From contig JAOSKR010000004.1 of NCBI GenBank assembly GCA_027493545.1, positions 186,001-250,000 on the forward strand: 64,000 bases of DNA. The letters run 5' to 3'. Positions within the stretch are counted from its first letter, which is position 1, and each line of letters begins with the position of its first letter. The notes under the pieces were generated by a model, which saw only the letters and a program-made list of their open reading frames with translations, had not been told where the DNA came from and searched no databases. The position numbers and the translations under genes were made by a program. Source of the stretch: Roseovarius sp. (lineage in GTDB: Bacteria; Pseudomonadota; Alphaproteobacteria; Rhodobacterales; Rhodobacteraceae). Positions 57,552 through 64,000 of this stretch are shown piece by piece.

Positions 57552-58363
57552 GGATCCCCTTTTCCGCCCTCGTCGGAATGGCGCTGACCGGGATGTTCCT
57601 GTTCACCGCCATCTTTGCCCATTGGCTCGCCCCCTACCCCATCGACGCCGTCGCCGGCGGCGTCTGGGAGAGCCCGTCCGCCACCTATTGGCTGGGCACC
57701 GACACCATCGGCCGCGACATCCTCTCGCGGCTCATCTACGGTGCGCAGATCACCATCTTCGTGGCGCTGGCCGCCTCGATCCTGTCGTTCTCGCTGGGCG
57801 CGTTTCTGGGCTTTCTCGCGGCGATCAACAGCGGCTGGATAGATCAGCTCCTGTCACGCGGGGTCGATCTGGTCATGGCCATTCCTTCGCTGATCGTGGC
57901 GCTGGTCCTGCTGTCGGTGCTGCCGCTGAACCTCACGGTGCTCATTCTGGTGATCGGCGTCCTGGACAGCACACGTGTCTTTCGCCTGTCGCGCGCCGTC
58001 GCCGTCGACATCGCGGTGATGGATTACGTCGAGGGCGCAAGGCTGCGCGGCGAAGGCGGGGCCTGGGTCATCTTTCGGGAGATCCTGCCCAACGCCCTGT
58101 CGCCGCTGGTCGCCGAATTCGGCCTGCGCTTCATCTTCGCGATCCTGTTCATCTCCACCCTGTCGTTTCTCGGTCTCGGCATCCAGCCGCCGCTGACCGA
58201 CTGGGGCGGCATGGTCAAGGAAAACAAGGACGGGCTGATCTACGGCAAATCCGCCGCCCTGCTGCCCGCAGGCGCCATCGCCGCACTGGCGATCAGCGTC
58301 AATCTGGTGGCCGACTGGATTCTCACTCGCACCTCCAGCCTGAAAGGGGGCCGCGGTGGCTGA
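57548..58363 (+). CDS. Peptide-type ABC transporter permease (DppC-like)
   Basis: The 271-residue permease has a first helix near residue 5, then HWLAPYPIDAVAGGVWESPS, the conserved WLGTDTIGRDILSRLIYGAQ, EGARLRGEGGAWVIFREILP (EAA loop) and FLGLGIQPPLTDWGGMVKEN. These are DppC hallmarks. It overlaps its upstream and downstream neighbours by four and eight bases. Confidence 0.92.
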   Translation: MRIPFSALVGMALTGMFLFTAIFAHWLAPYPIDAVAGGVWESPSATYWLGTDTIGRDILSRLIYGAQITIFVALAASILSFSLGAFLGFLAAINSGWIDQLLSRGVDLVMAIPSLIVALVLLSVLPLNLTVLILVIGVLDSTRVFRLSRAVAVDIAVMDYVEGARLRGEGGAWVIFREILPNALSPLVAEFGLRFIFAILFISTLSFLGLGIQPPLTDWGGMVKENKDGLIYGKSAALLPAGAIAALAISVNLVADWILTRTSSLKGGRGG

Positions 58364-59991
58364 TGACGCCCTTCTGCAAATCCGCGGCCTCGTCATCGAG
58401 GCCACATCCTATCCGCCCGGGGAGCCGCCCAGACAGGTGACGCTGGTGCATGGCGTCGATCTGACGCTGGAGCGCGGCAAGGTGATGGGGCTGATCGAGG
58501 AATCCGGCGCCGGTAAATCGACCATCGGCCCGGCGGCCATGGCCTATGGCCGAGGCGGAGTGGAACTCACCGGCGGCACGATCCGGCTGAACGGCCGCGA
58601 CATCCGTGTCGCCAGCGCACGCGGGCTGCGGTCCTTGCGCGGCAGAGAGGTGACTTACGTCGCCCAGTCCGCCGCCGCCGCCTTCAACCCCGCCAAGCGC
58701 CTGATGCAGCAGGTGACCGAGGCGACGCTGGCCCACGGGCTCATGTCCCGGCCCGAGGCCGAGGCCCGCGCCGTTGCCCTCTTTGCCAAGCTCGGTCTGC
58801 CCGACCCCGAAACCTTTGGCACCCGCTATCCGCATCAGGTCTCGGGCGGACAGTTGCAGCGGGCGATGACGGCCATGGCGCTGTGTTCGAGCCCCGATCT
58901 GGTGGTCTTCGACGAGCCCACCACAGCCCTCGACGTGACGACCCAGATCGACGTTCTTGCCGCCATAAAGGAGGCGATCCGCGACAGCGATGTCGCGGCG
59001 CTCTACATCACCCACGACCTCGCCGTGGTGGCGCAGGTGGCGGATGACATCATGGTGCTGCAGCATGGCCGAATGGTCGAGGTCGGCCCGACGGCGCAGA
59101 TCATCCATGCGCCCACGCAGGACTACACCAGGGCGCTGGTCTCCGTCCGCGGGCTGGATCATGTCGAAAAGCCCCCCGCGCCGCCGGTGCTGACGGTGCA
59201 GAACGTCACTGCCCGTTATGGCCCACCGGGTTCGACGTGCTGAAAGACATCACGATCGACCTGCCGGCCGGCCAGACGCTGGCGGTGGTGGGGGAATCCG
59301 GCTCGGGCAAGTCCACGCTGGCCCGGGTGATTACCGGGCTCTTGCCGGCGTCGCAGGGCCGCCTCACCTTTGCCGGGAGGACGCTCTCGCCGGATCTCGG
59401 CGGCCGCACCAGGGACGATCTGCGCGAGATCCAGATGATCTACCAGATGGCCGACACCGCGATGAACCCGCGCCACACCGTCGGCACCATCATCGGGCGT
59501 CCTCTGACGCTCTACTTTGGCCTGCGCGGCGAGGCCCGCGACAAGCGTGTGCAGGAGCTTCTCGACCAGATCGAAATGGGCGAAGGCTATGCCGACCGCT
59601 ACCCCGCCGAGCTCTCCGGCGGTCAGAAGCAGCGCGTCTGCATCGCCCGTGCGCTGGCCGCCAATCCCAAGCTCATCATCTGCGACGAGGTCACTTCCGC
59701 GCTGGACCCGCTGGTGGCCGACGGCATCCTGAAACTGCTGTTGTCCCTGCAGGCCGAGGCCCGGGTGGCCTACCTCTTCATCACTCACGACCTTGCGACG
59801 GTCCGCGCCATCGCCGACAAGATTGCCGTGATGTTCGAGGGGCGGGTGGTGCGCTACGGGCAGAAATCCGACGTGCTGGCCCCCCCTTCGATCCCTACAC
59901 CGACCTGCTGTTGTCCTCGGTCCCCGAGATGGAGATCGGCTGGCTGGAAAAGGTCATCGGGCACCGCAAGATGGAAAGCGCGGGGAACTGA
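58356..59991 (+). CDS. Peptide-type ABC transporter, double ATPase (DppD-DppF fusion), two frameshifts
   Basis: One gene carries both ATPases. NBD1 has an odd Walker A EESGAGKST, with Glu replacing the first Gly, then SGGQLQRAMTAMAL and VVFDEPTTALDVTTQ. A missing base near 59226 breaks the frame just before NBD2, which has GESGSGKST, LSGGQKQRVCIARAL, LIICDEVTSALDPLV and FITHDLATV. A missing C in a seven-C run near 59882 shifts the last 40 residues, normally FDPYTDLLLSSVPEMEIGWL, stop 59991. Start ATG 58356 overlaps the permease. NBD1 may be weakened, giving an asymmetric pump. Confidence 0.9.
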
Positions 59992-60036
59992 GCGGTGAAC
60001 CGCCCCGGGTTTACCGGAGAGTAAAACACTCGAAGA

Positions 60037-60165
60037 ATGAGCCCTGTGACGAGGAGACGCTTTACCCCCGCCTATCCGGCTGAACTTCGCGAGCGCGGCG
60101 TTCGGCTGTTTCGAGAGAACCGCGCCACACGTACCCAATCGACGCGCAGCGGAGGTATCTGCTAG
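60037..60165 (+). pseudogene. IS3-family transposase OrfA N-terminal remnant
   Basis: The 42-codon frame TRRRFTPAYPAELRERGVRL then FRENRA resembles the start of IS3-type OrfA (KRFxPEFRERAVRL). It ends at a TAG after 42 codons and no further transposase sequence or clear terminal repeat is found up to 60342. A decayed insertion scar between the transporter operon and the hydrolase gene. Confidence 0.55.
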
Positions 60166-60342
60166 GCTGATCCGGCCGGGCCGCTCCTGTTCGATGCCTG
60201 CCGAGCGTCGGGCGGGGCGCGGTCTTCGGGATGACGGCGACGACATTTCAGATTTCGATCCACGCATGGGCGCATTTGGAAAACTGATCTTCCCGCCCCG
60301 CGTTGGCGACAGGCGATCGTGCAACGGGTCAGGGAGCGTTCG

Positions 60343-62040
60343 ATGACAGCAAGGACAACGGCATCGCTCTGGAGACGGGTCATGGAACGGATGTCCGCCC
60401 GCCCGCTCCACGCCGTTCCGCTGACGCTCGCCCTGATGTTTCTCGCCGCCTCGCTCACGCCCTCGCTGATCCCGCGTTCGGCGGCCCTGCAGGGTCTCCT
60501 GGGCGGCATCGTCATGGCAGTCGGCTACCTGATCGGGCGTATCGCGCTGTCCTTGTGGCGGCTTCTGGAGCTGCCCGAAGCGGCCGGAGATCGTGCGCTC
60601 GTGCTGCGTCTCGCGGCGATCATTCCGGCCGCCGCGCTCGTCCTGTGGAGCCTCGCCCATGTCGCCGCTTGGCAGACCTCGGTGCGCCTGGCGGTCGGCA
60701 TGGAGCCGGCCGAGGGGGCGCATGCGGTGCGTACGATCCTCCTCGCGGCCCTCGTGTTTGCCGTCTCCATTCTGATCGGGTGTGCCTTGCGCTGGCTGTT
60801 CGGCTGGGTGCGAAACCGCCTGACGCCCTTCATGCCGCAACGTGTCGCCAACCTCGCAGGTGCCCTGATTGCGGCGATCTTCGTGCTTGTGGTCACTCGC
60901 GAGGGCATCGTGGACGCGCTGTTCGGGGTCGCGGACCGGAGTTTTGCGAAAGCGGCCCATTTCTTTGACCCGGAGGGTGAGCCTCCCTCTGATCCGCTCG
61001 CCTCCGGCGGTCCGGGTTCTCTTGTCGACTGGGGTGAGATGGGCGCGGAGGGGCGCGACTTCGTACTGCGCGGACCGACAAGGGCCGAGATCGCCGCCTT
61101 TACCGGCAGGCCGGCGAAGGAGCCGCTCCGCACCTATGTCGGACTTGAGGCCGCGCCCACGCCCGAGGACCGCGCCGCCATCGCGGTCGCCGAGATGGAA
61201 CGCATAGGTGCCTTCGACCGCGCCAATCTGATCGTCACCATGCCCACGGGCACGGGCTGGCTCGATCCCGGCTCTCACGGACCGATCGAGTACCTGCTGG
61301 ACGGCGACGTGGCGACGGTGGCGGTGCAGTATTCGTACCTGTCCTCGCCGCTCGTGCTCGTGTTCGAGACTGAAACGGGGCTCGATCAGTCCATCGCCCT
61401 GATGCGTGCGGTGACCGAACGGTGGAATGCGATCGACGAGGCCGATCGCCCGCGGCTCTATCTTCACGGTCTTTCGCTCGGCGCGTGGTCGTCGATGCAC
61501 GCGGTCGATCTGTTCCAGCTCGTCAACGACCCGATCGCCGGCGCGCTGTGGGCCGGACCTCCGTTTCCGTCCGACCTGTGGCAACGGGCGACCCAGCGGC
61601 GCGACCCCGACACTCCCTACGTGTTGCCGGAGGTCGAGAACGGGCGGCTCGTCCGCTTCACCGACCAGCGCGAGCGCATCAACCCCGACGGCTGGGGGCG
61701 CATGCGTATCGTGTTCCTGCAATACGCTTCCGACCCGATCGTGTTCTATGAGCCCGCCGCCGCGTGGCGCCGGCCGGCGTGGATGCGCGAGCCGCCAGCC
61801 TTCGACGTGTCGGACAGGCTCCGCTGGATGCCGGTCGTCACGATGCTCCAGCTCGCGCTAGACATGATGCTCGCAACGGAGGTGCCGCAAGGCTTCGGGC
61901 ACAACTACAGCGCCGAGGACTACATCCCCGCCCGGGACGCGGTTCTGGGGTCGGGATGGGACACGGCCGCGATCGAGCGCCTGCAAGCGCATTGCGGTGC
62001 GCAATGGGGTCTCGGCTGCCACCGGGCGGGGACGCCGTGA
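60343..62040 (+). CDS. Membrane-anchored alpha/beta hydrolase (Abhydrolase_9 family)
   Basis: The 565-residue protein starts at ATG 60343 after AGGGAG (an upstream ATG at 60319 lacks a site). Five hydrophobic helices (about residues 25-200; TLALMFLAASLTPSLIPRSA, GGIVMAVGYLIGRIALSLW) form the N-terminal domain. The C-terminal hydrolase has TYVGLEAAPTPEDRAAIAVA, TGTGWLDPGSHGPIEYLL, and nucleophile elbow HGLSLGAWSS with Ser. FGHNYSAEDYIPARDAV near the end likely carries the catalytic His. Abhydrolase_9 members are integral-membrane serine hydrolases of unknown substrate, probably lipidic. Confidence 0.88.
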   Translation: MTARTTASLWRRVMERMSARPLHAVPLTLALMFLAASLTPSLIPRSAALQGLLGGIVMAVGYLIGRIALSLWRLLELPEAAGDRALVLRLAAIIPAAALVLWSLAHVAAWQTSVRLAVGMEPAEGAHAVRTILLAALVFAVSILIGCALRWLFGWVRNRLTPFMPQRVANLAGALIAAIFVLVVTREGIVDALFGVADRSFAKAAHFFDPEGEPPSDPLASGGPGSLVDWGEMGAEGRDFVLRGPTRAEIAAFTGRPAKEPLRTYVGLEAAPTPEDRAAIAVAEMERIGAFDRANLIVTMPTGTGWLDPGSHGPIEYLLDGDVATVAVQYSYLSSPLVLVFETETGLDQSIALMRAVTERWNAIDEADRPRLYLHGLSLGAWSSMHAVDLFQLVNDPIAGALWAGPPFPSDLWQRATQRRDPDTPYVLPEVENGRLVRFTDQRERINPDGWGRMRIVFLQYASDPIVFYEPAAAWRRPAWMREPPAFDVSDRLRWMPVVTMLQLALDMMLATEVPQGFGHNYSAEDYIPARDAVLGSGWDTAAIERLQAHCGAQWGLGCHRAGTP

Positions 62041-62269
62041 CTGCGTGCCAGGCCCTGCTCTACGCGGAGCAAACCCCAACCCAAGGAGCCGTGGCCTGAG
62101 AAAATGTGCGAAGTATCTTTGACACGACCTTGAAAAACCGATCTATGGGGCCCCCCTTTTCAGAGTCGGCGCCTCACGCGGGTACGCGCCCGGACCAGGC
62201 GCGTGACAAGGTGGCCCAGGCAAACCGGATCTGGGGGCGGGTTTTTGGTGCTGATGCAGACCAGCAGCC

Positions 62270-63319
62270 TTATCGCAAGCCCTGGTTGATACTGTTCAGA
62301 ACCTTGCTGCCAGGGCAAAGCTCGTCCGTACTCAGCGCGTTCAACGGTTTGCTGGCGAGCTTGAGGTTCTGGTTGAGATCCCCGGTATTGGGATCAAGAA
62401 ACAACAGCCCGGTCAGAATTCGGCCTTCGTCGTGTGCCTCCTGTACCGCAAGCATCGCTGCATTGCGGTCATCGGTCTGATAATCGGCGCTGGCCTTGTG
62501 CAGCTGGATGACCGAACCGTCGTGCAGTGTCACACCCCGGCTTGTGCCGGCTTCGTACTGGGTGCGAATCTCTTCGCACATGGGGACGTAATCGAGCGGC
62601 ATGGCATCGAGATGTTCGCGGGTATAGGCATAGCTCTTGGTGGAACCGACATGATTGTTGAAGGTCACGCAGGGCGAGACGACATCGATGAACGCGAACC
62701 CGTTATGCGCCATGGCGGCGCGGATCAGCGGTTCCAGCTGCTCCTTGTCGCCGGAAAAGCTGCGGGCGACAAAGCTTGCGCCCTGCAACAGCGCGAGGCT
62801 GGCAAGGTCGATGCCGTCAAAGGGGTTGACGTCGCCGTACTTGCTGACCGAGCCCAGATCGGCAGTGGCGCTGTCCTGGCCCTTGGTCAGCCCGTAGCAG
62901 CCGTTGTTGGCCACGATATAGGTCATGTTCACATTGCGCCGGATCAGGTGAATGAACTGGCCCATGCCGATCGAGGCTGTATCTCCGTCACCCGAGACGC
63001 CGATATAGATAAGCTCACGGTTGGCCAGGCTGGCGCCGGTGGCCACCGACGGCATTCGGCCGTGTACCGAGTTGAAGCCATGACTCTTGCCCAGGAAATA
63101 GGTCGGCATCTTCGAGGAGCAGCCGATGCCTGACAGTTTGGCGATCCGGTGCGGCGGAATCGAGGACAGGAAACACGCGTTGCGGATTGCCGCCGAGATG
63201 CTGTCATGGCCGCAGCCCGCGCAAAGGGTCGAGATCGCCCCGTCATAATCGGCAACGGTGATACCCAACGCGTTCCTTGGCAGGCCCGGGTGGCGGAACT
63301 TCGGTTTTATGTAGGACAT
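62270..63319 (-). CDS. korB: 2-oxoacid:ferredoxin oxidoreductase, beta subunit
   Basis: The 349-residue subunit binds thiamine pyrophosphate and a 4Fe-4S cluster: CAGCGHDSISAAI, SGIGCSSKMPTYF, HGRMPSVATGASLAN and the TPP motif GVSGDGDTASIGMGQ. A further Cys in FIDVVSPCVTFNNH completes the cluster site. It decarboxylates a 2-oxoacid (2-oxoglutarate most likely from the OorB/KorB similarity) to an acyl-CoA with ferredoxin. ATG 63319 overlaps the alpha-subunit stop. Confidence 0.9.
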   Translation of the reverse strand: MSYIKPKFRHPGLPRNALGITVADYDGAISTLCAGCGHDSISAAIRNACFLSSIPPHRIAKLSGIGCSSKMPTYFLGKSHGFNSVHGRMPSVATGASLANRELIYIGVSGDGDTASIGMGQFIHLIRRNVNMTYIVANNGCYGLTKGQDSATADLGSVSKYGDVNPFDGIDLASLALLQGASFVARSFSGDKEQLEPLIRAAMAHNGFAFIDVVSPCVTFNNHVGSTKSYAYTREHLDAMPLDYVPMCEEIRTQYEAGTSRGVTLHDGSVIQLHKASADYQTDDRNAAMLAVQEAHDEGRILTGLLFLDPNTGDLNQNLKLASKPLNALSTDELCPGSKVLNSINQGLR

Positions 63320-64000
63320 CAGGCGGTCTCCGGGTGCAGCGGGACGACATCGGCGCTCTTGGCGCTCAGGGCTTCGCGAATGTTGCCGGCGATCTTGCGC
63401 GCGGTGATCGGCGTGCCCGAATAGTTCAGGACCGGGGTCAGCTTGCCCGGCGGGATTTCGCATTCATTGATGATCAGCCTGCGCATCTGCCCGTCGCGGT
63501 TCTGCTCGATCACGAAGACCAGATCGTGGTCGTGGATGAACTGGTCCACGCTTTCGTGGAACGGGAACGCGCGGATGCGCATGGTGTCGATGGAAAACCC
63601 TTCTTCCGCCAGCATCTCGACCGCCTCATAGGCGGGCGAGGCCGAGGTGCCGAAGAACAGCGCCCCGAGTTTCAAAGTGGTTTGCGGGGTCTCGACCGCG
63701 ATCGGCGGGTGGGTCTTGGGCGCGGGCACATAGCTCTTGGCGGTTTCGAACTTGCGCAACAGGCGGTCCACGTTCTGAACGTAATCGTCGCCGCTTTCGG
63801 AATAGACCGCCATCTCGTTCTTTGACGAGCCGCGGGTGAAATACGCGCCCTTGTCGGGATGCGTGCCCGGCAATGTGCGATAGCAGATGCCATCGCCATC
63901 CACGTCCAGGTAGCGCCCCCATTTCTCGACCTTGTCCAGAGCACCGGCATCCAGAACCTTGCCGCGATCCATCCGGTAATTGTCGTCCCACTCCAGCGGT
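63319..64000 (-). CDS. korA: 2-oxoacid:ferredoxin oxidoreductase, alpha subunit, C-terminal part, runs off the right edge
   Basis: The 227 visible residues include YLDVDGDGICYRTLPGTHPD, AYFTRGSSKNE, APKTHPPIAVETPQTTLKLG, FPFHESVDQFIHDHDLVFVI and EQNRDGQMRRLIINECEIPP, the C-terminal pyrimidine-binding/transketolase-C region of KorA-type fused alpha-gamma subunits. The start lies beyond 64000. It shares a four-base stop/start overlap with the beta subunit. Confidence 0.88.
   Translation of the reverse strand, partial: PLEWDDNYRMDRGKVLDAGALDKVEKWGRYLDVDGDGICYRTLPGTHPDKGAYFTRGSSKNEMAVYSESGDDYVQNVDRLLRKFETAKSYVPAPKTHPPIAVETPQTTLKLGALFFGTSASPAYEAVEMLAEEGFSIDTMRIRAFPFHESVDQFIHDHDLVFVIEQNRDGQMRRLIINECEIPPGKLTPVLNYSGTPITARKIAGNIREALSAKSADVVPLHPETA

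Overview
The window is high-GC (roughly two thirds G+C by eye) chromosomal DNA. Its gene content and protein sequences point to an alphaproteobacterium of the Rhodobacterales (Paracoccaceae/Roseobacter type). Supporting evidence includes the hexameric tyrosine-coordinated heme protein, a Hint-domain protein, a tiny membrane protein of the kind often mislabelled CTP synthetase, the DUF3305/DUF3306/TorD formate dehydrogenase set, and housekeeping genes (priA, glyA, nadK, lepA, ettA, nadD). No rRNA, tRNA, CRISPR array or intact mobile element was seen.

Layout. 1-2,954: priA (partial), a TalC/Fsa-type transaldolase, HTHP and a DUF488 protein. 3,143-7,436: an RND efflux pump and its adaptor, separated by a corrupted poly-G stretch. 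7,586-9,268: an Lrp/AsnC regulator divergent from a PLP-dependent ornithine/lysine-type decarboxylase. 9,373-13,805: a DUF2235 hydrolase, a PaaI-type thioesterase, divergent metF/metR and a Hint protein. 13,806-14,685: a gene-poor stretch with DnaA-box-like sites and strong inverted repeats. 14,686-17,954: a small membrane protein, an alpha/beta hydrolase, glyA and nadK.

18,212-34,469 is the core accessory region, built around a periplasmic, Tat-exported formate dehydrogenase (Cys rather than Sec at the metal). Reading leftward from 28,994 are DUF3305, DUF3306, a TorD chaperone, a small Tat protein, FdhA, FdhB, cytochrome b FdhI, a tiny membrane peptide, then a tungstate-type ABC transporter (tupB, tupC, tupA) and a HTH/binding-protein regulator. 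Reading rightward from 29,239 are a multi-cluster 4Fe-4S protein, a c-type cytochrome on the opposite strand carrying a shrunken TupA-like domain, DUF6494, an Mrp/ApbC Fe-S carrier, a lipoate/biotin-ligase-like protein and DUF6505. Together these suggest metal uptake, metal sensing, Fe-S delivery, chaperoning and electron export for a probably tungsten-dependent formate dehydrogenase.

34,567-41,656: acylphosphatase, lepA, a small protein, a REP/RAYT remnant, ettA, nadD and dacB. 41,657-41,799: a MITE-like palindromic element. 42,095-49,174: an enlarged ATP sulfurylase and a branched-chain-amino-acid-type ABC transporter, divergent from an XRE regulator (49,349-50,932). 50,941-54,319: a transporter-like sensor kinase, a small membrane protein and a response regulator. 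54,991-59,991: a peptide-type ABC transporter with a double ATPase. 60,037-62,040: an IS3 remnant and a membrane-anchored hydrolase. 62,270-64,000: a 2-oxoacid:ferredoxin oxidoreductase (beta subunit and partial alpha subunit).

Quality warning. About 25 single-base (occasionally two-base) indels interrupt otherwise well-preserved genes, including housekeeping genes, often in G, C or A runs. One stretch (about 6,176-6,362) is a low-complexity artefact. I treat most frameshifts as likely sequencing errors and list the genes as CDS spanning the shift, stating where each lies.
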